Shown piece by piece: positions 25,798 to 34,926 of a stretch of DNA of 64,000 bases (position 1 is its first letter; each line of letters begins with the position of its first letter). A program made the translations under genes and the position numbers. The DNA is from Arthrobacter sp. Soil763 (GTDB lineage: Bacteria; Actinomycetota; Actinomycetes; Actinomycetales; Micrococcaceae): NCBI RefSeq assembly GCF_001428365.1, contig NZ_LMSH01000002.1, forward strand, positions 1,199,505-1,263,504, read 5' to 3'. A model generated the notes under the pieces. The model was given only the letters and a program-made list of their open reading frames with translations, was not told the DNA's origin and did no database searches.

Positions 25798-26457
25798 GTG
25801 TCTGACCTCCTCACCCAGTCCCTGCGGTTCAGCGATCCCCAAGACCTCGCCGACCTGCGCACCTTCGCGACCCGCGCCAAGTCCATCGACGACGGCGCCA
25901 TCAGGCTGAACGCCGCCGGCCCGGTCCTGGCCGCCTACGTGTGCGTGCTCCGGCCCCGGCTGCTGGGGGAGTCGACACCGACCATCCTGGGGCTGCGGAC
26001 GATGGCGCTGGCCGAACCCGCGGACCTCGACGTCACCGTTCCGCTGTCCGCCGTGCTGGACCGGCTTGCGCGCGCCGGTGCCGGCGACGTCGACCTCCCC
26101 GTGCCGCCGGTGACCGTCGCCGAATCCTGGGCCGGCGTCGGAGCCCCGCGGTCAGGCTGGGAGGCGCTCGGGGCCCTGCCTGACGCAGTCCTGCGCCAGG
26201 CTGCGGACGCCGGGATCGCCGAGATTGCCGGCATCATCCCGGACAAACCGGGAGCGCTGCTGGTGAACAACGCCCGGGCCACCGTCTGGGGCCGGCCCCT
26301 CGACGGCGCCGGCGGGCTGCCTGCCGGGGCGGCCTTCGCCGCGCTGGCCCTGGGTTTCCTGGCCGACGGAGAGCAGGGGCTTTTCCGTGCCGGCCGGTGG
26401 TTCCGGCTCAGCAGCAGCCGCGGACACATCCTGGTCCGCGCCGGCTCGGGGCTGTAG
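25798..26457 (+). CDS. Conserved hypothetical protein (219 aa)
   Basis: A 219-residue protein I do not recognise. There is no signal peptide or clear membrane span; the sequence is Ala/Leu/Val/Gly-rich with regular strand and helix patterns and a basic C terminus (GRWFRLSSSRGHILVRAGSGL). The N terminus SDLLTQSLRFSDPQDLADLRTFATRAKSID looks helical. The GTG at 25798 has TAAAGT seven bases upstream, so a leaderless transcript is likely, and third-position GC is as high as in neighbouring genes, which supports coding. A convergent terminator separates it from the globin gene. Confidence 0.75.
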   Translation: MSDLLTQSLRFSDPQDLADLRTFATRAKSIDDGAIRLNAAGPVLAAYVCVLRPRLLGESTPTILGLRTMALAEPADLDVTVPLSAVLDRLARAGAGDVDLPVPPVTVAESWAGVGAPRSGWEALGALPDAVLRQAADAGIAEIAGIIPDKPGALLVNNARATVWGRPLDGAGGLPAGAAFAALALGFLADGEQGLFRAGRWFRLSSSRGHILVRAGSGL

Positions 26458-26523
26458 GACGCCGCCGGGCCACGCCCACGCGGCACTTGCGAGCTGCATA
26501 CCCGACCGGGTATTCTGAACGCA

Positions 26524-26567
26524 GAAAGACCCCGGAGGCATTCCCCCAAGTGCCTCCGGGGTCTTTC
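26524..26567. terminator. Bidirectional terminator before the globin gene
   Basis: A 17-bp stem (26524-26540 with 26551-26567) with a 10-nt loop and flanking GAAA/TTTC, between the convergent hypothetical and globin genes. Confidence 0.85.
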
Positions 26568-26588
26568 CATGTCCGGCGTGGTGCGCTC

Positions 26589-27047
26589 CTAGGCCTCGGA
26601 GGGGCTGTTGACCATCGAGAGCGCCGCCCGCTCCATGTAGTCCCAGAGCGTGCCCTCGTAGAGCGGCGGCAGGTCCAGTGCGTCCACGGCGGTGCGCATG
26701 TGGTGCAGCCAGGCATCCTTGGCCTCCGGCGTGACCCGGAAGGGCATGTGGCGCATCCGCAGACGCGGGTGGCCGCGCTCCTGGCTGTAGGTCGTCGGAC
26801 CGCCCCAGTACTGTTCCAGGAACATCAGGAAGCGGCGCTTGGCCGGGCCCAGATCCTCCTCGGGGTACATAGGCCGCAGCAGCGGGTCCGTCGCGACGCC
26901 GTCGTAAAACACATCGATCAGCTTCACGAAGGTCTCGTGCCCGCCCACGGCGTCGTAGAAGTTGTCCGTGTACCCGGGGCGGCTGAACGGATCGTTCTGC
27001 ATCAGCTGTTTGGGCTGCCGGGGCTCACCGGCGTTGGGGATGGTCAT
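26589..27047 (-). CDS. glbO: Group II truncated haemoglobin (trHbO type)
   Basis: A 152-residue two-over-two globin. Group II signatures are FYDAVGGHETFVKLIDVFYDGVA (helix A/B with Tyr), a PMYPEEDLGPAKRRFLMFLEQYWGGP block and the proximal-His region RGHPRLRMRHMPFRV, including the conserved Trp/Tyr/Arg that line the pocket. Such globins bind oxygen and react with NO or peroxides; mycobacterial GlbO is the model. The ATG at 27047 has GGAG eight bases upstream. It starts just after the MscS gene's stop on the same strand, so the two are probably one operon. Confidence 0.94.
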   Translation of the reverse strand: MTIPNAGEPRQPKQLMQNDPFSRPGYTDNFYDAVGGHETFVKLIDVFYDGVATDPLLRPMYPEEDLGPAKRRFLMFLEQYWGGPTTYSQERGHPRLRMRHMPFRVTPEAKDAWLHHMRTAVDALDLPPLYEGTLWDYMERAALSMVNSPSEA

Positions 27048-27048
27048 G

Positions 27049-27750
27049 TCATTCTCCGGCCTGTTGCTGGGGTGCGGCCCCGGCGTCGTCCGCCGGGTCG
27101 TTGAGGGGGACGTACGTGCCCTGGGAGCGGTTGCCGACCCGCAGGATCTCGCCGTTGCGCAGGTACCAGACGGTGCCGTCCTCGGCGCGGACCCGGGTGA
27201 TGCGCAGTCCCATCGACTCCACAGTCCCCACCACTTCGGAGGTCTCGATGACGTCGCCGATGCCGTACTGGTCTTCAATGGTGATGAAAATCCCGGCGAG
27301 GAAGTCGCGGATCAGCTGCTGGGCGCCAAAGCCGATTGCCACGCCCAGGATGCCCACGCTGGTCAGCAGCGGGGCGATATTGACGTTCAGGTTCTGCAGG
27401 ACGTACATCACCGTGATGACGACGACGAGCACACTGACGACGCTGCTGAGCAGCGAGCCGATGGTGTTGGCACGCTGTTCGCGCCGCTGGTGGTCCAGTG
27501 CCCGCAGCGCCGGCGCCACCCAGCGGAAGTGCGGCTTCTTGAAGAACGTGGTGCCGGCGGCCACCCGCTTGGTGATGCCGGCGATCACGAACGACGCCAC
27601 CAGCCAGACAGCCACCCCGACGCCGATGCTGATCAGCACACCGGGCAGGTTGACGGCGGATATGTCCGGAGGCGTGATGGGCTCGGCGGTGGTCAGGCTG
27701 TACATCTGCGCGGGTTGCTCCTTCGGCGCGCCCGCGTTCGCCGGGCGCAT
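27049..27750 (-). CDS. MscS-family mechanosensitive ion channel
   Basis: A 233-residue small MscS-type channel. Hydrophobic segments at about residues 35-60 and 90-135 precede the pore helix GILGVAIGFGAQQLIRDFLAGIFI and the beta-domain IEDQYGIGDVIETSEVVGTVESMGLRITRVRAEDGTVWYLRNGEI, which is diagnostic. It should open under membrane tension to relieve osmotic downshock. Start choice is uncertain: ATG 27750 has a possible -10 TAATCT upstream, while ATG 27705 has AAGGAG at a long distance. It is divergent from the reductase gene, with the starts only 43 nt apart. Confidence 0.88.
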   Translation of the reverse strand: MRPANAGAPKEQPAQMYSLTTAEPITPPDISAVNLPGVLISIGVGVAVWLVASFVIAGITKRVAAGTTFFKKPHFRWVAPALRALDHQRREQRANTIGSLLSSVVSVLVVVITVMYVLQNLNVNIAPLLTSVGILGVAIGFGAQQLIRDFLAGIFITIEDQYGIGDVIETSEVVGTVESMGLRITRVRAEDGTVWYLRNGEILRVGNRSQGTYVPLNDPADDAGAAPQQQAGE

Positions 27751-27793
27751 AAGACTCTGTTCACTTTCCAGATTAGCGCCGTAGCGTTGCCCC

Positions 27794-28861
27794 ATGCGCA
27801 TCCTGGTCCTTGGCGGCACCGCTTTCCTGTCAGCCGAAATCGCCCGGCAGGCCGTCGCCGCCGGACACGACGTCATGTGCCTGGCCCGCGGCACCCGGTC
27901 GGCGCCGCCGGACGGCGCCAGCTGGCTGCAGGCGGACCGTTCACAGGGTCCGGCCGCCTACGCCGGGGCCGTCCACGCGGGGGAGTGGGACGCCGTCATC
28001 GACGTCGCCCGGGACCCGGGCGAGGCGCAGGATGCGCTCGAAGCGCTCGCAGGCCTGGCCCGCCACTGGACCTTCGTCTCGAGCTGTTCGGTTTATGCGG
28101 ATCCTTCGGTCCCCGGCACGGCGGAGGATGACGCCGTCCTGCCGCCCTTGCCCGCCGGGACCCCGGCGACGATGGAGAACTACGGCGCGGCGAAGTCCGC
28201 AATCGAACGCCTGACCATGGACTTGGCAGGGGAGAAGGCGCACCTGTGCCGGCCGGGGCTGATCGGCGGGCCCGGCGACGAATCGGACCGCTACGGCTAC
28301 TGGCCGGCCCGCTTCGCCCGCGATCCCGGGCCGGTCCTCGTGCCGGACATTCCGGCTGCTTCGACCCAGATCATCGACGTCCGGGACCTGGCCGCCTGGC
28401 TGCTGACAGCGGCGGAACAGGGTGTGACCGGGACGCTGAACGCCGTCGGCGAACCTGTGCCGTTCGCCGCCTACCTTGAAGAGTCGCGGCGGCTGGCGGG
28501 GGAAGCAGCCGGCGAAGCCGCCGGGGAGCCCTCCGGGGCAAGCGCCGGGGAAACCGCACGCGTCGTTGCCGCCCCCTCTGACTGGCTGGCCGCCCGCGGC
28601 GTGAATTACTGGGCGGGCCCGGACTCGCTGCCGCTGTGGCTTCCGCCGGGCCACGAGGGATTCACAACCCGCAGCAATGCCGCCGCCCGCGCCGCCGGGC
28701 TGCAGTTGCGGCCGTGGCCCCGGACGCTGGCGGACAGTCTGGCCGACGAGCGGCGCCGCGGACTGGACCGGGAACGCAAGGCCGGTCTCAGCCCGGACAC
28801 CGAGCACCGGTTGCTGCGGGAGTTCCGGGCCGGGGCTGCGTCGGGGGCTGCGTCCGGCTAA
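27794..28861 (+). CDS. NAD(P)-dependent epimerase/reductase, extended SDR-like
   Basis: A 355-residue Rossmann-fold protein beginning MRILVLGGTAFLSAEIARQAVAAGHDV (nucleotide-binding GGTAFLS) and resembling the NAD-dependent epimerase family annotated in actinobacteria. A catalytic-type YGAAKSAIE motif (Tyr-x3-Lys) is at about residues 119-127. A Gly/Ala/Glu-rich insertion (EAAGEAAGEPSGASAGE) near residue 237 is low-complexity. Substrate unknown. The ATG has TAGCGT six bases upstream (leaderless). Its last four bases overlap the convergent OsmC gene. Confidence 0.82.
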   Translation: MRILVLGGTAFLSAEIARQAVAAGHDVMCLARGTRSAPPDGASWLQADRSQGPAAYAGAVHAGEWDAVIDVARDPGEAQDALEALAGLARHWTFVSSCSVYADPSVPGTAEDDAVLPPLPAGTPATMENYGAAKSAIERLTMDLAGEKAHLCRPGLIGGPGDESDRYGYWPARFARDPGPVLVPDIPAASTQIIDVRDLAAWLLTAAEQGVTGTLNAVGEPVPFAAYLEESRRLAGEAAGEAAGEPSGASAGETARVVAAPSDWLAARGVNYWAGPDSLPLWLPPGHEGFTTRSNAAARAAGLQLRPWPRTLADSLADERRRGLDRERKAGLSPDTEHRLLREFRAGAASGAASG

Positions 28862-29346
28862 GCGGCCGGGCCCGGAGCCACCGCCGCCGACGCCTCATGC
28901 CGCACCGGGAAGTTCACGCTCCGGGCAATGAAGCAGACCGCGTTCGCCCCGCGGTGCAGTTCCTCCGTCAGGTCCGCGGCCACGGCGGACGCAGTGGTGA
29001 CCTTTGGCCGGAGCGTGACGGACTCAAACTGGCCGCTGCCGTCCCGGTTGGTGCGCATCAGGCCCTCGGCATGATCCTCGTACCCGGTGACCACGACGCC
29101 GTGCTTCACGGCAACGTGCAGGAAAGAGAGCATGTGGCACTGCGAGAGCGCGGCGAGGAGCAGCTGCTCCGGGTTGTACCGCTGCCGGTCGCCGTGGAAG
29201 GTGGGGTCTGCGGAGCCCTTCAGGACCGGCAGCCCGGGGATCTCGATGTCGTGGTCCCGGGAGTAACCCCGGTAGGAGGAGGTGCCGCTGCCGGTGTTGC
29301 CGGTCCAGCGCACCAGCAGGGAATAGCGGTGTTCGTCAAGGCCCAT
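28858..29346 (-). CDS. OsmC family protein (peroxiredoxin-like)
   Basis: A 162-residue OsmC/YhfA-like protein. Family landmarks are RYSLLVRWTGNTGSGTSSYRGY, the reactive-Cys helix NPEQLLLAALSQCHMLSFLHVA with Cys about residue 70, and a second conserved Cys in HRGANAVCFIARSVNFP. OsmC proteins reduce organic hydroperoxides with the two Cys residues, usually via lipoyl or thiol donors. TAGACT ends six bases before ATG 29346 (leaderless). The 3' end overlaps the reductase gene by 4 bases in the convergent sense. Confidence 0.9.
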   Translation of the reverse strand: MGLDEHRYSLLVRWTGNTGSGTSSYRGYSRDHDIEIPGLPVLKGSADPTFHGDRQRYNPEQLLLAALSQCHMLSFLHVAVKHGVVVTGYEDHAEGLMRTNRDGSGQFESVTLRPKVTTASAVAADLTEELHRGANAVCFIARSVNFPVRHEASAAVAPGPAA

Positions 29347-29372
29347 GGCGCCAGTCTAGCCGCGCTAAAACG

Positions 29373-29409
29373 CAGGACCCCGGCACCGTCAGACGGTGCC
29401 GGGGTCCTG
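29373..29409 (-). terminator. Terminator of pepN
   Basis: A perfect 17-bp stem (29373-29389 with 29393-29409) and 3-nt loop lies 45 nt after the pepN stop codon on the minus strand. It has no strong T-run. Confidence 0.75.
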
Positions 29410-29453
29410 GGGGCCGGCGGTGCCGGTGAGCGCCGCCTGCCGCTGGGTGCGTC

Positions 29454-32015
29454 CTAGACGTCGGCAGCGCGGGCGCGCAGCGCGCGGACGACGCCGTCGC
29501 GGTTCTCCAGCATCATGCGGCGCAGCGCGGCGCTCTCCTCCGGCAGGGTGGCCAGGAACTGGTCCGTGCGGTCCACCGTGGCCTGGGTGGTCAGCTGGGC
29601 CGGGTAGAGCCCGACGACGATCTGCTGGGCCAGCGCGTGGGTGCGGTCCCGGACGATTCCCGGGACGGCCTCGAAGTACTTTTCGGCGAAAGGCTCCAGC
29701 AGGGAGGTGTCCAGCACCCGGGTGAACCCGGCCACGGCCGAGCCCTGCAGGGCGTTGGACAGTTCGCCCTTGACCACGATCGACTCCCAGGCCGCGGCCT
29801 TCGCCTCGGCCGTGGGGATGGCTGCCTTGGCCAGGGCGGCGGCGTTCTGGCCGGTGGCGGTGTTGTCGTGCTCCAGCTCGGCGTCGATCGCCTCCTGGCC
29901 GGCGCGGCCGCCGGCGACGAGGGACGTGATCAGCTCCCAGCGCAGGTCCTGGTCGACGGCGAGCCCGGCCAGCTCGACCGAGCCGTCCAGCAGCCCGGCA
30001 ACGGTGTCCAGCTGTCCGGCGCTGCGGGCCAGCAGGGCGTAGGACTTCACGAACTGCAGCTGCGCGTCGGACCCGGCCGGGACGCGGGAGGCCAGCTCCC
30101 ACAGCCGGTCGGCGGCTGCGGTCGCGGTGGCCTCCTTGTGCTCCGCGGCGACGTAGAAGTTCAGCGTGGTGGCGAGCTGGCGGAGCTGGACCAGGATCAC
30201 CGAGGAGTCCGTCTCCTCGGCGATGTTGGCCAGGATCAGCTCCACGTAGCCGCGGGCCGGGGTTTCGCCGTCGCGCGCAGCGTCCCATGCCGAACCCCAG
30301 ACGAGCGTGCGGGGCAGGCTCTGGCCGAAGTCCTTCAGGTGTGCCGTGGCGGTGGCCAGGGACTTCGGATCCAGCCGGACCTTGGCGTAGGCCAGGTCGT
30401 CATCGTTGAGCAGGACGAGGTCCGGCTGCGCCATGCCGGCCAGGGCCGGAACGTCGGTGCGCTCGCCGTCGACGTCGAGCTCCTCGCGGTGCACCCGCTC
30501 GAGCTTTCCCGCACCGTCGAGGTTGTAGAAGCCCACCGCGAGCCGGTGCGGCCGGATCGTCGGCTGCGCCTCGGTGGCGGACTGCAGGATCGCGAAGGAG
30601 GTAATCGTGCCGTCCTCACCGACCGACAGTTCCGGCTTCAGCGTGTTCACCCCGGCGGTCTCCAGCCAGAGCCGGCCCCAGTGGTCCAGGTCGCGGCCGC
30701 TGGCCTTCTCCAGCTCGACCATCAGGTCGGCCAGTTCGGTGTTCTGCCAGGAGTGCTTGCGGAAGTACTCCCGCACCCCGGCCATGAACTCCTCCGGTCC
30801 CACCCAGGCCACCAGTTGCCGCAGCACCGAGGCGCCCTTGGCGTAGGTGATGCCGTCGAAGTTCACCTCGACGTCCTGCAGGTCGTTGATCTCGGCGAAG
30901 ATCGGGTGGGTGGTGGGCAGCTGGTCCTGGCGGTAGGCCCAGGACTTCTCCACCGAGGCGAAGGTGGTCCAGGCGTGGTCGAATTTCGTGTTCTCAACGG
31001 CTGCGAGGTGGGACATGTACTCGGCGAAGGACTCGTTGAGCCACAGGTCGTTCCACCAGCGCATGGTGACGAGGTCGCCGAACCACATGTGCGCCAGTTC
31101 GTGCAGCACGGTGATGGCGCGGCGTTCGACCTGCGCGTCGGTGACCTTGCTGCGGAACACGTAGCCCTCAAGGATGGTGACCGCGCCGGCGTTTTCCATC
31201 GCCCCGGCATTGAATTCGGGCACGAACAGCTGGTCGTACTTCTCGAACGGGTACGGGCAGCCGAACTGGGCCTCGAAAAACTCGAAGCCCTGGCGGGTGA
31301 GTTCGAAGATGTTGTCCGCGTCGAGGTACTGCATGAGCGACTTCCGGGCGAAGACGCCCAGTGGGGTGACCTTCCCGTCGGCGGAGACTACTTCGCTGCG
31401 GACCGACTGGTACGGTCCGGCGATCAGCGCGGTGACGTAGGAGGACAGCCGCGGGGTCGGCGCGAACGTCCAGACCGACCGGGCGCCGCCGTCTTCGCCG
31501 GGGGTGGTTTCGGCCGGCACGGGCGTGGGGGAGTTGGACACGACATCCCAGTGCGAGGGGGCGGTGACAGTGAACGTGAAGCTGGCCTTGAGGTCGGGCT
31601 GCTCGAACACGGCGAACATCCGCCGGGAATCCGGTACCTCGAATTGGGTGTAGAGGTAAACCTCGTTGTCCACCGGATCCACGAAGCGGTGCAGCCCCTC
31701 GCCGGTGTTCATGTACGGTGCATCGGCGACCACCACCAGCTCGTTCTCGGCGGCGAGGTCCGGCAGCTGGATGCGGATCCCGTCGGAGACGGCGGCGGGA
31801 TCGAGTTCGCGGCCGTTGAGCGTCACGCTGTGCACCGTGTCGGTCACGGCGTCGATGAAGGTCGAGGACCCCGGCGTGGCCGAGAACTTCACTGCGGTGG
31901 TGGAGCCGAAGACTTTCTCGCCCCGGGTCAGGTCGAGGCTGACGTCATAGGAGTCGACGGCGATCAGTGCGGCGCGCTCGCGGGCTTCGGCGCGCGTGAG
32001 GTTCATACCGGGCAA
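29454..32015 (-). CDS. pepN: Aminopeptidase N (M1 family)
   Basis: An 853-residue zinc aminopeptidase. It has the substrate-recognition GAMEN motif (about residue 270), the zinc motif HELAHMWFGDLVTMRWWNDLWLNE (H305, H309, with Glu downstream), and the N-terminal beta-domain plus C-terminal helical ERAP1-like domain. It removes N-terminal residues from peptides in the cytosol. TTG 32015 is favoured because GGAGG lies six bases upstream; ATG 32006 would be 15 bases from that site. The gene is monocistronic, with its own terminator. Confidence 0.95.
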   Translation of the reverse strand: MPGMNLTRAEARERAALIAVDSYDVSLDLTRGEKVFGSTTAVKFSATPGSSTFIDAVTDTVHSVTLNGRELDPAAVSDGIRIQLPDLAAENELVVVADAPYMNTGEGLHRFVDPVDNEVYLYTQFEVPDSRRMFAVFEQPDLKASFTFTVTAPSHWDVVSNSPTPVPAETTPGEDGGARSVWTFAPTPRLSSYVTALIAGPYQSVRSEVVSADGKVTPLGVFARKSLMQYLDADNIFELTRQGFEFFEAQFGCPYPFEKYDQLFVPEFNAGAMENAGAVTILEGYVFRSKVTDAQVERRAITVLHELAHMWFGDLVTMRWWNDLWLNESFAEYMSHLAAVENTKFDHAWTTFASVEKSWAYRQDQLPTTHPIFAEINDLQDVEVNFDGITYAKGASVLRQLVAWVGPEEFMAGVREYFRKHSWQNTELADLMVELEKASGRDLDHWGRLWLETAGVNTLKPELSVGEDGTITSFAILQSATEAQPTIRPHRLAVGFYNLDGAGKLERVHREELDVDGERTDVPALAGMAQPDLVLLNDDDLAYAKVRLDPKSLATATAHLKDFGQSLPRTLVWGSAWDAARDGETPARGYVELILANIAEETDSSVILVQLRQLATTLNFYVAAEHKEATATAAADRLWELASRVPAGSDAQLQFVKSYALLARSAGQLDTVAGLLDGSVELAGLAVDQDLRWELITSLVAGGRAGQEAIDAELEHDNTATGQNAAALAKAAIPTAEAKAAAWESIVVKGELSNALQGSAVAGFTRVLDTSLLEPFAEKYFEAVPGIVRDRTHALAQQIVVGLYPAQLTTQATVDRTDQFLATLPEESAALRRMMLENRDGVVRALRARAADV

Positions 32016-32150
32016 GAGGTGCCTCCAGGAGTGGTGGGAACGGTGGAAACAATACTGTGAAATTATTCTTTCACGCTTCTCCGCCTTGGCAAGTTGCCTC
32101 CGTCACAGCGTGTCCCTCCCGGCGGCTGCGGCAGGGGTAGCGTTGGAGCT

Positions 32151-33158
32151 ATGGGAAAGATCCGCGACTCCGCCGACGTCCGGGCCCTGCGCTTCGCCGT
32201 CGGGTTCCCGGTGGTGCTGGCAGCCGCCTTCGTCGGGTGCGCCCTGCTGATCCGGCCGGACCTGCCCGAACCGCTGGCAGTCCGCTGGACCGACGCCGGC
32301 GCCGCCGACTTCGCGCCCTTCGGTGCCGTCGTGGCGATCGGGGCGGCCCTGATCGTGGTCGTTGGCTGGGCGCTGCTGCTGCAGGCGGTCCCGTTATCCC
32401 GTCCGGCACTGATGCGCCGCTTCATGATGGGGGCCGGGCTGGCGGTGAGTCTCTTCGTCACCACCGTGCTGGCGGCCATGCTCGTCGGCCAGCTGGGCTT
32501 GCCCGACGCCCGGGGCTCCCGGGTCGACGTGGCGGTGCTGGCGATGGGCAGCGGCGCCGCCCTCGGCCTGGGGGTGGTGATGGGACTTGTCTTCAAGGCG
32601 GACGAGCGGTGGTCCGCTGACGATGAGCGGGCCGTCCGGGAGGCGCTGGAACGCGAGTTGGACCCCGAGCTGGCCCGCGACTCCATCAGCCTGTGGGTCC
32701 ACGCCCGCAGTTCCGTGTTCGTGATGCTGGGCATCGCCACGCTGTTCCCCGCGGCGCTGCTCACGATCGCTGTGCCCTGGCTGGCCGTGCTGCTGGTGGC
32801 CGTGGCAGTCGTCGCCGCGGTGTTCCTCTTCGCCCGGGTCAGGGTGGACCGCACCGGGTTGCGGGTATTCGCGGCCGGCGTCGTGCCGGTCATGGACGTC
32901 CCCGCTGCCGCCATCGAAACGGCCGTCCCCGAGCTGGTCAAAGCCGCGGACTATGGCGGCTGGGGCTACCGGCACCACGGCGGCACGACGGCGATGCTGG
33001 TCAGCAGCGGCCCCGCCGTCGTCGTCGCCCGTTCCGACGGCCACCGGCTGGCGGTCAGCGGCGGCAGCCCGGCGACGGCGGACAATGTGGCGCAGGTGCT
33101 CACCCGGGTCGCGGCCCGGGCACGCCGCGACGGCGGGGCGCCCCCGGTTCGGCCCTAG
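32151..33158 (+). CDS. Membrane protein with DUF1648-type segment, function unknown
   Basis: A 335-residue membrane protein with about six hydrophobic segments (near 15-35, 60-80, 88-108, 122-142, 185-203, 207-225) and a soluble C-terminal part. The first loop (RPDLPEPLAVRWTDAGAADF) resembles the DUF1648 motif seen in SdpI-like and related actinobacterial membrane proteins; the C-terminal HHGGTTAMLVSSGPAVVVARSDGHRLAVSGG region looks like a beta-rich PH-like module. TAGCGT ends seven bases before ATG 32151 (leaderless). Function unknown; it precedes rpiB. Confidence 0.78.
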   Translation: MGKIRDSADVRALRFAVGFPVVLAAAFVGCALLIRPDLPEPLAVRWTDAGAADFAPFGAVVAIGAALIVVVGWALLLQAVPLSRPALMRRFMMGAGLAVSLFVTTVLAAMLVGQLGLPDARGSRVDVAVLAMGSGAALGLGVVMGLVFKADERWSADDERAVREALERELDPELARDSISLWVHARSSVFVMLGIATLFPAALLTIAVPWLAVLLVAVAVVAAVFLFARVRVDRTGLRVFAAGVVPVMDVPAAAIETAVPELVKAADYGGWGYRHHGGTTAMLVSSGPAVVVARSDGHRLAVSGGSPATADNVAQVLTRVAARARRDGGAPPVRP

Positions 33159-33225
33159 TAGGCTTGTCAGGAGCCTGATCAGCCGCGCCGGCGAGCCCGC
33201 CGGCGCCCCACAGAACGGATCTGCC

Positions 33226-33720
33226 GTGACCACTGCACCGGAATTCCCGCGCGTCCACATCGCCACCGACCACGCCGGCATGGAGCTGAGCGCCCACCTG
33301 GTGGGCCACCTCCGGGCCAAGGGCTACGAAGTCCTCGATCACGGACCGAAGACCTACGACGCCCAGGATGACTACCCGTCGTTCTGCATCAACGCCGCCC
33401 GCGCCGTCATCGCCGACCAGGAAGCCGGCACCGCGGCGCTGGGGATCGTGCTGGGCGGGTCCGGCAACGGCGAGCAGATCGCGGCCAACAAGGTCAAGGG
33501 CGTCCGCGCCGCGCTGGCCTGGAACCTCTCCACCGCCAAGCTGGCCCGGGAGCACAACGACGCCAACGTCGTCGCCGTCGGCGGCCGGCAGCACAGTGTC
33601 GAGGAGGCCACCGCCATTATCGAGGCCTTCCTCGCCGAGCCGTTCAGCAACGACGAACGCCACGTGCGCCGGATCGGCAAGATCGCCACCTACGAGGCCA
33701 CCGGCGAGGTAGTCGAGTAG
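33226..33720 (+). CDS. rpiB: Ribose-5-phosphate isomerase B
   Basis: A 164-residue RpiB that interconverts ribose 5-phosphate and ribulose 5-phosphate, linking to gnd earlier in the window. RpiB-family motifs are visible: HIATDHAGMELSAHL (substrate phosphate and base His), GIVLGGSGNGEQIAANKVKGVRAALAW, and ARE-HNDANVVAVGGRQ. The GTG start at 33226 has a weak GGAT upstream. Its stop overlaps the start of the nei-like gene by one base, so the two are translationally coupled. Confidence 0.96.
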   Translation: MTTAPEFPRVHIATDHAGMELSAHLVGHLRAKGYEVLDHGPKTYDAQDDYPSFCINAARAVIADQEAGTAALGIVLGGSGNGEQIAANKVKGVRAALAWNLSTAKLAREHNDANVVAVGGRQHSVEEATAIIEAFLAEPFSNDERHVRRIGKIATYEATGEVVE

Positions 33721-34667
33721 TGCCGGAGGGGCATTCGATCCACCGGCTGGCGCGCCAGTTCGCCGACGTCTTCGTGGCCGAACGGCTCGCGGTCACGAGC
33801 CCGCAGGGCCGCTTCGCCCAGGGCGCGGCGCTGCTGGACGGACACGTCCTGACCGCCTCCGCCGCCCACGGAAAACACCTCTTCCTCACGTTCGACCACG
33901 GTCTGGTCCTGCACGTCCACCTGGGGCTGTACGGGGCCTGGGACTTCGGCGGGGACGCGCACTTCCGCGGCGCGTCCAGCATCGGCGCGCCGCGCCGGGT
34001 AGGGGAGCGGGAGGTCTCCGGCGGACCTGGCCCGGAATCCGTGTATGCCGGCCCGCCAGCCCCCGTGGGCGCCGTGCGGGTGCGGCTGGCCAGTGCACAC
34101 GGCTGGGCGGACCTGCGCGGGGCAACCACCTGCGAGACGTTGACCGAAGCAGAGGCCGAAGCGGTCACTGCCCGGCTGGGGCCGGATCCGCTGCGGAATC
34201 TTCCGGGGGACCGGGACGGCTTCATCGCCGCGCTGGCGGCAAAACGCAGCCCGCTGGCGAGGCTGCTGATGGACCAGAAGGTGATTGCCGGCGTCGGCAA
34301 CGTCTACCGGGCCGAACTGCTGTTCCGGCAGCGGCTGGATCCTTTGCTGCCGGGTACCGCCCTGGACGCGGAGGCGGCCGGCCGGCTCTGGGACGACACG
34401 GTTGCCGTGATGTCCGATGGCGTCCGCGACGGCCGGATCGTCACGACCGCGCCGCGCTACTGGACCTCGGCCCGCGCCGGGGGAACCGGCGTCGTAGGCG
34501 ATGGCGGCCTGGGAGCCCGCTCCGCCGGGACCCTGCCGGAGCCGGGGGACGCGCACTTCGTCTACCGCCGGCACGGCCTGGAGTGCCGTGACTGCGGCGG
34601 GACGGTGGCGCTGGCCGAGCACGCCGCCCGGAAGCTCTACTGGTGCCCCGCCTGCCAACGGGCCTGA
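33720..34667 (+). CDS. nei: DNA glycosylase/AP lyase, Fpg/Nei family (endonuclease VIII-like)
   Basis: A 315-residue Fpg/Nei-family glycosylase. The N terminus is PEGHSIHRLARQF, with the catalytic Pro2 and Glu3; a conserved Lys region (AAHGKHLFLTF), the helix-two-turn-helix (LLMDQKVIAGVGNVYRAELLF) and a C-terminal four-Cys zinc finger (CRDCGG...CPACQ) follow. PEGH rather than PELP points to the Nei/Nei2 branch, which removes oxidised pyrimidines. GTG 33720 overlaps the rpiB stop. A terminator with 14-bp stem follows at 34681. Confidence 0.93.
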   Translation: MPEGHSIHRLARQFADVFVAERLAVTSPQGRFAQGAALLDGHVLTASAAHGKHLFLTFDHGLVLHVHLGLYGAWDFGGDAHFRGASSIGAPRRVGEREVSGGPGPESVYAGPPAPVGAVRVRLASAHGWADLRGATTCETLTEAEAEAVTARLGPDPLRNLPGDRDGFIAALAAKRSPLARLLMDQKVIAGVGNVYRAELLFRQRLDPLLPGTALDAEAAGRLWDDTVAVMSDGVRDGRIVTTAPRYWTSARAGGTGVVGDGGLGARSAGTLPEPGDAHFVYRRHGLECRDCGGTVALAEHAARKLYWCPACQRA

Positions 34668-34680
34668 AGCGACCGGGTAC

Positions 34681-34712
34681 GAAGAAGGCCCCTCCGGAGA
34701 GGGGCCTTCTTC
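34681..34712. terminator. Terminator between nei and the convergent tRNA-Gly
   Basis: A perfect 14-bp stem (34681-34694 with 34699-34712) with a CGGA loop and a C/T-rich tail lies between the nei stop and tRNA-Gly. Confidence 0.85.
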
Positions 34713-34724
34713 GTCATATTCGAG

Positions 34725-34795
34725 AGGGGACGACGGGAATCGAACCCGCGTAATCAGTTTGGAAGACTGAGGCTTTACCATTAAGCTACGTCCCC
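34725..34795 (-). tRNA. tRNA-Gly (anticodon TCC)
   Basis: A 71-nt cloverleaf with acceptor GGGGACG/CGTCCCC, discriminator T, anticodon arm TCAGT-CTTCCAA-ACTGA giving TCC (reads GGA), and T-arm CGGGTTCGATTCCCG. CCA is not encoded. Confidence 0.96.
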
Positions 34796-34906
34796 GGGAA
34801 TACGCTGGAAGTTCAGCGAAATTTCCGGGCGGCTGTTGAAGCCGGATACAACTAAACCCAATGCAGGCCCCCAGTGTCAAATGTGCAAATCGCCACAGTA
34901 TGACCG

Positions 34907-34912
34907 TAGACT
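34907..34912 (+). promoter_or_regulatory. -10 element of tRNA-Pro (and possibly tig)
   Basis: TAGACT lies 14 bases before the tRNA-Pro 5' end, in an AT-richer stretch. No terminator separates tRNA-Pro from tig, so read-through into tig is possible. Confidence 0.5.
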
Positions 34913-34926
34913 GTTCTGTGCACTTA

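Noticed and set aside
29637..32060. 807-residue plus-strand frame
   Set aside because: It lies entirely over pepN. pepN carries GAMEN and HELAH motifs; the shadow is His/Val/Gly/Arg-rich with no domain.
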